The notes below the pieces were generated by a model. The model was not told the origin of the DNA and searched no databases. It worked only from the letters and a program-made list of their open reading frames with translations. Shown here piece after piece: positions 1 to 6,733 of a DNA stretch of 9,895 bases. Origin of the DNA: Prochloron sp. SP5CPC1 (GTDB lineage: Bacteria > Cyanobacteriota > Cyanobacteriia > Cyanobacteriales > Prochloraceae); NCBI GenBank assembly GCA_014323965.1, contig JACONB010000037.1:1-9895 (forward strand), in the 5' to 3' direction. Numbering within the stretch: position 1 is the stretch's first letter; every line of letters starts with the position of its first letter. Made by a program: the position numbers and the translations under genes.

Positions 1-351
1 TTTGGCCAGTTCTTGTCTTTGATGGAATGGGTCTGCTGGAAGCGTGGGGTGTACTTTGCCAAAGTCAACCCTAACGGCACAAGCCAAACCTGTCCATCCT
101 GTCTGACAACAGTCAAAAAAGAACTGAAAGTCAGGGAGCATCATTGTCCTGAGTGTGGGTATCGGACGCATCGCGATCATGCAGCAGCAGAAATGGTATT
201 GCATCGTGGACTAGAGAATGTAGTATCCCAGGGACTCTGGGGAACGGAAACAGCCTGTCAAGTCGATCTGTCGGGGGTCTATGACCTAGACAAGTGGCGT
301 GGGGCAGGAATACCCAATCGTAAGGCTGGGAAGCCCGCGCTGTACCCGTAG
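1..351 (+). CDS. tnpB: TnpB-family RNA-guided nuclease / transposase accessory protein, C-terminal part (cut by window edge)
   Basis: The frame is open from base 1 (FGQFLSLMEW...), so the gene continues upstream of the window and the TTG at 13 is not a real start. Visible are the four-cysteine zinc finger (TCPSC then HHCPECG, about 17 residues apart) and the following HRDHAAAEMVLHRGLENV segment. Its Asp corresponds to the last catalytic Asp of the RuvC-like nuclease (usually DRDxNAA in the family). The preceding SQTC is also typical. TnpB proteins of IS200/IS605 and IS607 elements are RNA-guided DNA nucleases that help retain the transposon. The first RuvC Asp and the catalytic Glu lie outside the window, so activity cannot be judged. 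The tail after the RuvC motif (about 45 residues, ending KAGKPALYP) runs into the hairpin at the 3' end of the element, as in intact cyanobacterial copies. No tnpA is visible. Confidence 0.93.
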   Translation, partial: FGQFLSLMEWVCWKRGVYFAKVNPNGTSQTCPSCLTTVKKELKVREHHCPECGYRTHRDHAAAEMVLHRGLENVVSQGLWGTETACQVDLSGVYDLDKWRGAGIPNRKAGKPALYP

Positions 352-373
352 GGTCAGCGTCGGGAGGATGTCA
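334..373 (+). ncRNA. Putative 3' portion of the TnpB omega RNA / right-end hairpin
   Basis: A long imperfect hairpin overlaps the tnpB stop codon. CCCG (334-337), CGCTG (338-342) and ACCC (344-347) pair with GGGT (351-354), CAGCG (355-359) and CGGG (361-364). This gives 13 base pairs with single-base bulges at 343 and 360 and a GTA loop (348-350). It is followed by AGGATGTCAC. In characterised IS200/IS605 TnpB systems the guide (omega) RNA comes from the 3' end of tnpB and the right end of the element, with the guide taken from flanking DNA just beyond. Position and structure fit that. The exact element end, and thus the guide, is not proven. If the element ends near 373, the guide would begin around CTCACTTACC. 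Confidence 0.55.
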
Positions 374-385
374 CCTCACTTACCA

Positions 386-391
386 TATTAT
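386..391 (+). promoter_or_regulatory. Possible -10 element upstream of the oxidoreductase gene
   Basis: TATTAT lies 30 nt before the ATG at 422 and differs from TATAAT at one base. No good -35 hexamer is found at 16-18 bp spacing, which would fall inside the tnpB 3' hairpin region, so this is a weak call. Confidence 0.2.
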
Positions 392-421
392 CACAAGCAA
401 AAAATCTAAAGAGAAACAACC

Positions 422-1558
422 ATGTATAACGTCACCATCTTGGGAATTGGAAAAATCGGGTCGGCGATCGCGAAACTACTACATCGCAGCGGTGATTACA
501 CAGTAATGGTTGGCGATATGGACGCTCAAGCCTTGGAACGCCTAAGCGCATCAATACCAGTCAAGACCTTCGTCATAGATGTCACTGATAAAGCAGCGAT
601 AATGGAAAAACTACAGGGTCAAGACTGTGTCGTCTCTGCCTGCCCCTATAAAGTCAATGCAGGTATCGCCAGTGCAGCTCTAAAAGCTGGAGTCAGCTAT
701 TTCGACCTGACCGAAGACATCGCAACCACCTCCGCTGTTCGCTCCATTGCTCAAATGGCACCTAAGGGTTTAGTCTTCGCTCCCCAATGCGGTCTAGCTC
801 CCGGCTTTATTAGCATTCTCGCTCATAATCTTTGTCGCCGTTTTGACAAGCTCGACGAGGTTAAAATGCGCGTCGGTGCTTTGCCGCAATATCCTTCTAA
901 TATGATTATGTACAATCTCACTTGGTCCACCAAAGGTTTGATTAACGAATACTGCAATCCTTGTGAGGCAATTCACAATGGTCGTAAAATTGAGGCAATC
1001 CCCTTAGAAGAAGTGGAGCATTTCTCCCTAGATGGAGCAAATTACGAAGCATTTAATACTTCTGGCGGCTTGGGAACTCTGTGCGAAACTCTCGAAGGGC
1101 AGGTGCGTAGCCTAAACTACAAGACCGTGCGCTATCCAGGACATCACTATCTCATGGCATTTTTAATCAAAGAATTGCGCCTGAGCAATCGCCGCGATCT
1201 GCTCAAAGAAATTTTTGAAAGTTCCATTCCCACCGCGCAACAAGACGTGGTAGTTATCTTTTGCACCGTTACTGGCTGGAGAAACGGACATCTAGAACAA
1301 ATTAGTGATGCCCGCAAGATTTATCCTCTCAATTGGGATGGAGAAACCTGGAGTTCTATCCAAATCACAACTTCTGCCTCCCTTTGTGCTGTCTTAGACA
1401 TGTATCTCAAGGGAAAAATTACCCTCAGTGGTTTCCTAAAACAAGAGCAAATCAATCTAGATACTTTCCTCGCTAATCGTTTTGGTCGTTACTATCTTGA
1501 GAAAAGTGAGTTGATAAACACAAAAGAAAAAACTGCAATTCCTTTCCCTAAATCCTAA
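422..1558 (+). CDS. Saccharopine dehydrogenase-like NAD(P)-dependent oxidoreductase (LYS9 / lysine 6-dehydrogenase type)
   Basis: A 378-residue protein with an N-terminal Rossmann fold: GIGKIGSAIA at residues 8-17 is the GxGxxG dinucleotide loop. Asp32 at the end of the second strand (MVGDMD) would favour NAD over NADP. VSACPYKVNAGIA and APQCGLAPGFISIL are the conserved blocks of the saccharopine dehydrogenase-like family, and the C-terminal half has the GGLGTLCETLEG and YKTVRYPGH blocks. Length and blocks match the family that holds lysine 6-dehydrogenases, carboxynorspermidine dehydrogenase and saccharopine reductases. All act on an amino-acid amine or imine, but the actual substrate is not deducible. 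The start ATG follows a weak purine-rich stretch (AAAGAGAAAC). It is the first gene of a same-strand set with a methyltransferase (86 nt downstream) and a hydrolase. It contains a HIP1 site. The tnpB element lies only about 50 nt upstream and may have displaced the original promoter. Confidence 0.88.
   Translation: MYNVTILGIGKIGSAIAKLLHRSGDYTVMVGDMDAQALERLSASIPVKTFVIDVTDKAAIMEKLQGQDCVVSACPYKVNAGIASAALKAGVSYFDLTEDIATTSAVRSIAQMAPKGLVFAPQCGLAPGFISILAHNLCRRFDKLDEVKMRVGALPQYPSNMIMYNLTWSTKGLINEYCNPCEAIHNGRKIEAIPLEEVEHFSLDGANYEAFNTSGGLGTLCETLEGQVRSLNYKTVRYPGHHYLMAFLIKELRLSNRRDLLKEIFESSIPTAQQDVVVIFCTVTGWRNGHLEQISDARKIYPLNWDGETWSSIQITTSASLCAVLDMYLKGKITLSGFLKQEQINLDTFLANRFGRYYLEKSELINTKEKTAIPFPKS
464..471. 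repeat. HIP1 octamer
   Basis: GCGATCGC, the highly iterated palindrome that is over-represented in many cyanobacterial genomes. Used here as a taxonomic marker. Confidence 0.85.
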
Positions 1559-1632
1559 TCCTTTAAGTTTTATAAAAGTAAAAAAAAATTAACAATATGT
1601 CCAATTTTCTCTATAACAAATATTCCACTACT

Positions 1633-1638
1633 AAGGAG
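1633..1638 (+). promoter_or_regulatory. Ribosome binding site that sets the methyltransferase start
   Basis: AAGGAG with a 6-nt spacer to the ATG at 1645. It is the only strong Shine-Dalgarno sequence among the three genes of this set and argues against the in-frame ATG at 1597, which has only an A-rich stretch before it. Confidence 0.8.
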
Positions 1639-1644
1639 AGAAAA

Positions 1645-2256
1645 ATGTCTGAGATCCAACCAAAAAAGTGGTTAGAGTGGATCTGTTCAAGTAAAAATTT
1701 AGACGAGTTAAGGAAAAACTACAATCAATGGGCAGATACCTATGAAGCAGATGTTAGTGGAGTATGGGAATCAGTTCCTTTGGCTACAGCATATCTGCTT
1801 GCAAAGTATATAAGCCACAAGCAAAGGGCGATTCTGGATGTTGGGGCTGGAACGGGTCTAGTTGGTGTTGCATTGGCCGCGCTGGGATTTGAACAGATTA
1901 TAGGTATTGACATATCCCCTAGTATGTTAACCCAAGCGGCGGCTAAAGGCGTATATAGTTCCTTGGTTTGCTGCTCCATAGGAGATGAAACATTCAGAAA
2001 CTTAGGTAGGGCCAGTGGCATCATCGCCACAGGAGTATTTGCGGAAAGCCATGCTGGGTCAGCAGAATTGAACGCACTTCAAGAAAAAATTGAGCCTAAT
2101 GGCATCCTCGTATTCACAGCACGCCAAAGTTTCTTGCCTAAACTTCAAGAAGTCCTGAACCAACCAGGATGGACTCTTATAGATTCTAAGGTGATGCGGA
2201 TTTATGAGGACCCCACACATCTTCTCGCCTGCAAAATCCATAATACAACCAAATAA
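1645..2256 (+). CDS. Class I SAM-dependent methyltransferase (METTL27/WBSCR27-like)
   Basis: A 203-residue protein starting at the ATG at 1645 behind a strong AAGGAG. An in-frame ATG at 1597 would add 16 residues (MSNFLYNK...) without a ribosome binding site. Motif I is LDVGAGTG (residues 64-71), the SAM-binding glycine loop. GIDIS (87-91) supplies the acidic residue at the end of strand 2. The segment NYNQWADTYEADV near residues 25-37 is the YDxWAxxYExD signature seen in methyltransferases related to human METTL27, whose substrates are poorly known. A C-terminal GILVFTARQSF strand fits the seven-strand fold. There is no membrane segment. It lies between the oxidoreductase and the hydrolase, which begins 25 nt after its stop, so the three are probably cotranscribed. 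The substrate is unknown, and a small molecule is more likely than RNA or DNA given the lack of nucleic-acid motifs. Confidence 0.88.
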   Translation: MSEIQPKKWLEWICSSKNLDELRKNYNQWADTYEADVSGVWESVPLATAYLLAKYISHKQRAILDVGAGTGLVGVALAALGFEQIIGIDISPSMLTQAAAKGVYSSLVCCSIGDETFRNLGRASGIIATGVFAESHAGSAELNALQEKIEPNGILVFTARQSFLPKLQEVLNQPGWTLIDSKVMRIYEDPTHLLACKIHNTTK

Positions 2257-2281
2257 TAAAGCAAAACAAATTGTGTCAAAT

Positions 2282-3298
2282 ATGAGTTCAGAATTGAAAA
2301 AACTAGAACAAGTTAACCAAGAACTGGAGAAGGTTCCCAATCTAAGTCGCCATGAATTGCTTGAGATGAAAGTAATTCAAGAAAGCCAAGATTTGGTTCA
2401 TCGAGTTGGTGCAACAAGCGAACCCAAACAAAGGCTTCCATTTACGAAGTTATATTTACCGATGGCCTTCACAGGCATTTTGGAGCCAAACAAGCTCGTA
2501 AATGAGACTCATCGTGCGATCCAGATCCTATTACCTGGCACGGGAACCACCTTTTCTGTTGCTGAGACACTATGTGATATTGCGGGAACTTTTCATGGCC
2601 GAAAAAGCAAGAACCGTGGACGCGGGCGAAAAAGCAGCCAAAGTTTGCTAACTCAATTACTACCAGATGGCGAGATATTCCGCGTAGCTTCTTTTCCCAC
2701 CGATCTCCCGCTCAACGGCATGGGAGCGGATGCCACCTTTGAGTTTGCCAGCGAACAGGGTCTTATGGCAGTGATTCGCCACGTCCATCTTGTATTATCA
2801 CGACTCTATCCCCATCGCCCAGTTTTTATTACTGGACGCAGCCAAGGAGGTGTAGCCGCCATACTGTACGCACAGCATTATGAAGATCTAGCTGGGGCAA
2901 TTGCAGTCAATCCGCCCCATCCCGATCCAGAACTATTTCAGTTTACCGTTCAATACTTGGAGAATAAAGCTGAAATTTTGGCCGATCTGCTCCATGCTCC
3001 TGGTGTTACTTTACACGATCGTAGCTGGCAAGCTTATAAGACCTTCACACCTTTTTTTGACTATCCATCTAAGCTGTCCCTGTCTCCAATTCTAATTTTG
3101 GTTAGCTTGGGCGATCCCTTCAACTTATTTCCCCAGTATGCTCATGCACTCAAGAGATTTGCAGAAAATGACAAAAAATGTCAGTTGCATATACTTGATG
3201 CGGGGCACAATCTTTGGGATAGGAAATCGGCAGATACTTATCGAGAAGTAATTCATTTGCAGACCCAATTCATGTTAAATCATCTGAAATGCAATTGA
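2282..3298 (+). CDS. Alpha/beta-hydrolase-fold protein with complete Ser-Asp-His triad
   Basis: A 338-residue protein if started at the ATG at 2282 (MSSELKKLEQ). The frame also has an ATG at 2204, but that would overlap the methyltransferase by 53 nt and add 26 non-conserved residues. Neither has a clear ribosome binding site, so the start is uncertain. The core is an alpha/beta hydrolase. The nucleophile elbow GRSQGG places Ser at residue 187, LVSLGDPF places the acid Asp at 278, and LDAGHNLWD places His at 309 (numbering from 2282). ILLPGTGTTFS (near residue 83) is the likely oxyanion loop. Residues 1-45 are charged and probably helical (KKLEQVNQELEK). A very basic insert (GRKSKNRGRGRKSSQ, near residue 105) interrupts the region after strand 3. 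There is no signal peptide. It may be an esterase, thioesterase or amidase working on the product of the two genes before it, but the family was not recognised more exactly. Confidence 0.82.
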   Translation: MSSELKKLEQVNQELEKVPNLSRHELLEMKVIQESQDLVHRVGATSEPKQRLPFTKLYLPMAFTGILEPNKLVNETHRAIQILLPGTGTTFSVAETLCDIAGTFHGRKSKNRGRGRKSSQSLLTQLLPDGEIFRVASFPTDLPLNGMGADATFEFASEQGLMAVIRHVHLVLSRLYPHRPVFITGRSQGGVAAILYAQHYEDLAGAIAVNPPHPDPELFQFTVQYLENKAEILADLLHAPGVTLHDRSWQAYKTFTPFFDYPSKLSLSPILILVSLGDPFNLFPQYAHALKRFAENDKKCQLHILDAGHNLWDRKSADTYREVIHLQTQFMLNHLKCN

Positions 3299-3318
3299 AT
3301 ATATACATGGTTGTTTGG

Positions 3319-3336
3319 TTCATATTCATATTCATA
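3319..3336. repeat. Short tandem repeat (TTCATA)3
   Basis: Three perfect copies of TTCATA lie between the hydrolase stop and the MITE-like palindrome. This is probably simple-sequence noise at the edge of an insertion site. Confidence 0.5.
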
Positions 3337-3338
3337 TA

Positions 3339-3395
3339 TATAGCGTTTCGCGGGGGAGTGGGGATCTGTACCTCACCAATTTGAGAAACGCTATA
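3339..3395. mobile_element. 57-nt MITE-like palindrome with 11-bp perfect terminal inverted repeats
   Basis: TATAGCGTTTC (3339-3349) and GAAACGCTATA (3385-3395) are perfect inverted repeats around 35 nt. A second inner pair, GTGGGG (3358-3363) against CCTCAC (3371-3376), matches with one mismatch. The ends begin and finish with TA, as expected for Tc1/mariner-IS630-type elements that duplicate TA. The right repeat supplies the premature stop of the sulfotransferase remnant, which implies it inserted into, or recombined at, that gene. It could also act as a bidirectional terminator between the convergent hydrolase and hpnB transcripts. It lacks the T-run of a classical terminator. Confidence 0.6.
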
Positions 3396-3513
3396 ATCCT
3401 TCCTCTTTTGCCCATCCCAAAGCTTGGGCGTTTTGTTTCAGAAATACTTCCATAGAAGTGCCTGCACATTTTGGAATGTGGATAAAAATACATTTGTGTT
3501 TATGTGAAATCAT
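3391..3513 (-). pseudogene. Sulfotransferase (Sulfotransfer_2 type), N-terminal remnant truncated by the MITE-like repeat
   Basis: Reading the minus strand from the ATG at 3513 gives 40 codons: MISHKHKCIFIHIPKCAGTS, then MEVFLKQNAQALGWAKEEGL, then TAG. IFIHIPKCAGTS is the beta-strand and 5'-phosphosulfate-binding loop of PAPS-dependent sulfotransferases (FIHIPKxGGTS consensus), in its normal place close to the N terminus. Members are usually more than 200 residues long. Here the frame stops inside the right inverted repeat of the palindrome at 3339-3395. Only about 40 nt separate the other side of that repeat from the hydrolase gene, so the rest is lost. The start overlaps the hpnB stop as ATGA and is preceded by GGAAGAGAG, so it was translationally coupled to hpnB. 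A functional 40-residue peptide is unlikely. Confidence 0.72.
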
Positions 3514-4727
3514 CTCTCTCTTCCTTTTACTAAGATACTACAATAAGCAGGGTTTGACCTCCCCCTACCATAAACCCTTCCTTTCCAAGCACCTCCTTTT
3601 CCTTGCCAATGACGCAAAGCAGAGTCTAGAGTCATGAGGGTATAGAGGAAGGCGATCGCTGGTAAGGAAAAACTCCATAAGGGCACTCGCCCATATAACT
3701 TAAGGGTAGGCACAAAAGCCACAGCCATCAACAACCAACCAAAAATACCAGCACCAACCACAAATTTCCAACCGAACACCCCTCCTAAAACCAAAGCTAC
3801 GGGGGGAACGAGATATATGATTGTCATAGCGATAGTGGTGCCAATTAAAAGTAGAGGAGAATAATTAAGCTGGGTAAAAGCGGTGCGAGCTACCATATTC
3901 CAAATAGTATCCAGAGAGGGATAAGGTCGCAAACTGCGAGTCATCTCAGTCAGTCCCAACCAAATATTAGCCGGTTTCCTAGTTTTAACAGCTTGTGCTA
4001 AAGCACAATCGTCAATTAAAGCATCTCGCACTGCCTCAATACCCCCAATACCCTCATAAGCTTGGCGGCTAATTAAAATACACCCTCCAGCAGCCGCAGC
4101 AGTTTGTCTCGAAGGATCATTCACCCAGCTAAAAGGATAAAGCTTTTGAAAGAAAAAGACAAAAGCGGGGATGAGCAGCTTTTCCCAAAAATTTTCGCAC
4201 CGCAGCAATACCATTAAAGAAACTAAATCTAAATCCTCCTCTTCCCCTTTGAGAACTAATTCCCTAATATTAGTGTCGTGATGCTGAATATCCGCATCGG
4301 TAAATAAAAAGTAATCTGGGTTGTATTGCTCTCCATGACGAATACCTTCAGCTAGAGCATGAAGTTTTCCTGTCCAACCGGAAGGTAAAGGTTTGGTGGT
4401 AATAACTTCTAGCAATTTATCTCTCTTGGTATGAGCAGCAACTTCTCTGGCTATATTTGCTGTACCATCCCTACTACCATCGTCTACTAAAATGACCCTC
4501 ATGGAACCGGGATAGTCTTGAGTTAGGAGGGATGGTAATGTAGTAGGAATTAAATCCGCTTCATTACGAGCGGGTATCACTACACAAACTGACGGCCACT
4601 TCTCCAGTTTAGTTGTTTTTGTCATCAAGCGCTGGTTAGAGAGCCAAAACCCACCTCGCAGAGTGAGCAAACCGAGCCAAATTAAGCAGGAGATAACCGT
4701 TAAGGAGAAATAAATTGTCTCGTTCAT
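3510..4727 (-). CDS. hpnB: Hopene-associated glycosyltransferase HpnB-like, membrane-bound GT2 family
   Basis: A 405-residue protein. One N-terminal membrane segment (about residues 5-28) is followed by a GT-A glycosyltransferase family 2 domain. VCVVIPARNEADLIPTTLPSL (47-67) opens it, VDDGSRDGTA (81-90) holds the nucleotide-sugar Asp pair, TDADI (143-147) is the metal-binding DxD, and IDDCAL (238-243) is the likely catalytic Asp region. About four hydrophobic segments occupy residues 290-370, anchoring it in the membrane. HpnB proteins occur beside squalene-hopene cyclase in many bacteria, and their exact sugar and acceptor are not established. Here it is divergent from shc with 50 bp between start codons. 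No other start lies close by, and no clear Shine-Dalgarno sequence precedes the ATG. Its stop overlaps the ATG of a broken sulfotransferase. It contains a HIP1 site at 3652-3659. Confidence 0.88.
   Translation of the reverse strand: MNETIYFSLTVISCLIWLGLLTLRGGFWLSNQRLMTKTTKLEKWPSVCVVIPARNEADLIPTTLPSLLTQDYPGSMRVILVDDGSRDGTANIAREVAAHTKRDKLLEVITTKPLPSGWTGKLHALAEGIRHGEQYNPDYFLFTDADIQHHDTNIRELVLKGEEEDLDLVSLMVLLRCENFWEKLLIPAFVFFFQKLYPFSWVNDPSRQTAAAAGGCILISRQAYEGIGGIEAVRDALIDDCALAQAVKTRKPANIWLGLTEMTRSLRPYPSLDTIWNMVARTAFTQLNYSPLLLIGTTIAMTIIYLVPPVALVLGGVFGWKFVVGAGIFGWLLMAVAFVPTLKLYGRVPLWSFSLPAIAFLYTLMTLDSALRHWQGKGGAWKGRVYGRGRSNPAYCSILVKGRER
3652..3659. repeat. HIP1 octamer
   Basis: GCGATCGC within the glycosyltransferase gene. 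A cyanobacterial marker palindrome. Confidence 0.85.
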
Positions 4728-4777
4728 TTTGATTGAGAATAAGTTATAGTGCAGTACCCAAGAGTAGAAAAAGCAAA
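4728..4777. promoter_or_regulatory. Divergent hpnB / shc intergenic region
   Basis: Only 50 bp separate the hpnB start (minus) from the preferred shc start (plus), so control signals for both must overlap here or extend into the coding ends. TATAGT at 4745-4750 resembles a -10 box for shc, but no convincing -35 is seen at normal spacing. Close packing suggests joint regulation of the two hopanoid genes. Confidence 0.4.
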
Positions 4778-6688
4778 ATGCAACTACAAGATAGATTAAC
4801 GATTACGGGAGTTAAACAGGCGATCGCCCAATCTCAAAAATATCTCCTCAGGCAACAATATGAGGATGGCTACTGGTGGGCGGAACTAGAATCCAATGTT
4901 ACCATTACCGCAGAAGTTGTGCTCCTTCATAAGATTTGGCGAACCGATACCACCCGCCCCCTAGAGAAAGTAGAAACCTACCTGCGGGGAGAACAACGAG
5001 AACATGGCGGTTGGGAACTATATTACGGTGATGGGGGAGATTTAAGTACCTCTGTGGAAGCTTATATGGCCCTCAGGTTGCTGGGAGTACCCCCCACAGA
5101 TAACGACTTAATCAGGGCGCGTAACTTTATTCTTAAAAGGGGTGGCATTAGCAAAACAAGAATATTTACCAAGTTCCATTTAGCCCTAATTGGTTGCTAT
5201 AACTGGCAGGGCATTCCTTCCATTCCGAGCTCAATCATGTTACTCCCCGAGTGGTTCCCTTTTACCATCTACGAAATGTCCAGTTGGGCGAGATCCAGTA
5301 CCGTCCCCCTGCTCATTGTCTTTGATAAAAAGCCAGTCTTCCCCATCAATCCCACCATTACTTTAGAGGAACTATATGCAGAAGGAATCAATAACGTTCG
5401 CTACGAATTGCCCAGCAATGGGGATTGGACAGATATCTTCAATTGGCTAGATCATGGCTTTAAACTAGCAGAAAACCTCAATTTAGACCCCTTTCGGGAA
5501 GCAGGATTGAAAGCAGCAGAAAGATGGGTTTTGCAACGACAGGAAACCACAGGAGACTGGGGAGGGATTATTCCAGCCATGCTCAATTCCCTCCTAGCAC
5601 TCCGCACTCTAGACTACAATGTGGCAGATCCAGCTGTAGTGCGAGGATTGAAAGCAGTAGATAATTTTGCCATCGTTACCACCGATAGCTATCGCATTCA
5701 ACCCTGCATCTCCCCAGTGTGGGATACAGCGTGGGTATTGCGCAGTCTGGTAGAGTCCGGTATGGCACCAGATAGTCCAGAGTTAGTGCGGGGAGGAGAA
5801 TGGTTGTTAAAACAGCAAATCCTTGAATATGGGGATTGGGCGGTGAAGAATAAAGAAGGAAAACCCGGGGGCTGGGCTTTTGAGTTTGCCAATGGCTTCT
5901 ATCCCGATTTAGACGATTCTGCTGTAGTAGTAATGGCTCTGGATAAGTTAAAACTACCAGATGAAGAAGCAAAAAAGGGTGCCATCGCTCGTTGTGTTGA
6001 TTGGATGGCTACCATGCAATGCGGACCCGGAGGTTGGGGAGCCTTTGACAAGGATAATAACCAAGACTGGCTCAACCAGTTGCCCTATGGAGACTTGAAA
6101 GCCATGATCGACCCCAACACCGCCGACGTAACAGCCCGGGTGCTGGAAATGTTGGGGGAGTGCGGTTTAGAGATGGAACCGGAAAGAGTGTCGAGGGCCA
6201 TCGCCTATTTAACCAGAGAACAAGAGGCAGACGGCAGTTGGTTTGGTCGTTGGGGAGTCAATTATATCTATGGTACCAGTGGCGTCTTGTCAGCCCTAGC
6301 TTTAGTAGCTCCCCAGACTCATAAGGATATCATTGCACGGGGCGGGGCTTGGCTAATAGACTGTCAAAACCAGGATGGAGGTTGGGGAGAAACCTGCCGC
6401 AGCTACAACGATCCAGCCCTCAAAGGACAGGGAGTCAGTACCCCTTCCCAAACTGCTTGGGCTTTAATTGGCTTAATAGCGTCAGGAGCAGCAACAGGGA
6501 AATGGGAAAAGAAAGCCATTGAAGCTGGAGTTAATTATCTTATTACAACTCAGAGAGAGGATGGTAGTTGGAACGAATCTGAATTTACAGGAACTGGATT
6601 TCCCGGTCATTTTTATCTCAAATACCACTTATATCAGCAATATTTTCCTTTAATTGCCTTAGCTCGCGCTCAAGAATTGATTTTGTGA
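4778..6688 (+). CDS. shc: Squalene-hopene cyclase
   Basis: A 636-residue protein starting at the ATG at 4778 (MQLQDRLTIT), the length and N terminus usual for cyanobacterial SHC. The in-frame TTG at 4733 would add 15 residues and nearly touch the hpnB start, so it is rejected. SHC cyclises squalene to hop-22(29)-ene/hopanol, the first committed step of hopanoid synthesis, as a monotopic membrane enzyme. The protonating DxDD motif is DLDD at residues 377-380 (FYPDLDDSAVVVMAL). Repeated QW motifs are plain: QYEDGYW near residue 27, QETTGDW, MQCGPGGWGAFD, EQEADGSWFGRWG, CQNQDGGWGE and TQREDGSWNE, ending with FPGHFYLKYHLYQQYFP. The frame is intact throughout, with no missing motif. Its 3' end overlaps the antisense in-frame extension of the response regulator gene. 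It contains a HIP1 site. Confidence 0.97.
   Translation: MQLQDRLTITGVKQAIAQSQKYLLRQQYEDGYWWAELESNVTITAEVVLLHKIWRTDTTRPLEKVETYLRGEQREHGGWELYYGDGGDLSTSVEAYMALRLLGVPPTDNDLIRARNFILKRGGISKTRIFTKFHLALIGCYNWQGIPSIPSSIMLLPEWFPFTIYEMSSWARSSTVPLLIVFDKKPVFPINPTITLEELYAEGINNVRYELPSNGDWTDIFNWLDHGFKLAENLNLDPFREAGLKAAERWVLQRQETTGDWGGIIPAMLNSLLALRTLDYNVADPAVVRGLKAVDNFAIVTTDSYRIQPCISPVWDTAWVLRSLVESGMAPDSPELVRGGEWLLKQQILEYGDWAVKNKEGKPGGWAFEFANGFYPDLDDSAVVVMALDKLKLPDEEAKKGAIARCVDWMATMQCGPGGWGAFDKDNNQDWLNQLPYGDLKAMIDPNTADVTARVLEMLGECGLEMEPERVSRAIAYLTREQEADGSWFGRWGVNYIYGTSGVLSALALVAPQTHKDIIARGGAWLIDCQNQDGGWGETCRSYNDPALKGQGVSTPSQTAWALIGLIASGAATGKWEKKAIEAGVNYLITTQREDGSWNESEFTGTGFPGHFYLKYHLYQQYFPLIALARAQELIL
4820..4827. 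repeat. HIP1 octamer
   Basis: GCGATCGC near the 5' end of shc. A cyanobacterial marker palindrome. Confidence 0.85.
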
Positions 6689-6733
6689 GTTTGATTCTTT
6701 TTTCCCAAGGTAACCATTGACCATATTTACCAG
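6659..6733 (-). pseudogene. In-frame continuation of the PATAN-REC gene beyond the premature TAA
   Basis: After TAA (6734-6736) the same minus-strand frame stays open for 24 codons to TAA at 6659-6661. It begins LVNMVNGYLGKKES, which matches the alpha-5 helix and C terminus expected of a receiver domain. This extension overlaps the 3' end of shc by 30 nt in antisense. Restoring one base (TAA to GAA) would give a 382-residue protein with a full-length REC domain. Confidence 0.65.

Noticed and set aside
1597..1644. Upstream ATG for the methyltransferase
   Set aside because: Only the ATG at 1645 has a strong AAGGAG at correct spacing.
2204..2281. Upstream in-frame ATG extending the hydrolase by 26 residues
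   Set aside because: It would overlap the methyltransferase by 53 nt and has no ribosome binding site. The added residues look like out-of-frame translation of that gene.
3299..3338. Continuation of the sulfotransferase beyond the palindrome
   Set aside because: Only about 40 nt remain before the hydrolase gene. Their minus-strand translation (YEYEYEPNN-like) has no sulfotransferase features.
4733..4777. TTG start giving a 651-residue SHC
   Set aside because: The ATG at 4778 gives the usual cyanobacterial N terminus. The TTG lies 5 nt from the hpnB start and encodes unconserved residues.
5676..5972. Open minus-strand frames opposite shc
   Set aside because: They are shadows of the strongly conserved shc coding sequence, with no own domain or start signal.
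6689..6733. Terminator between shc and the response regulator
   Set aside because: No GC-rich stem followed by a T-run was found. The segment is better explained as the lost REC C terminus.
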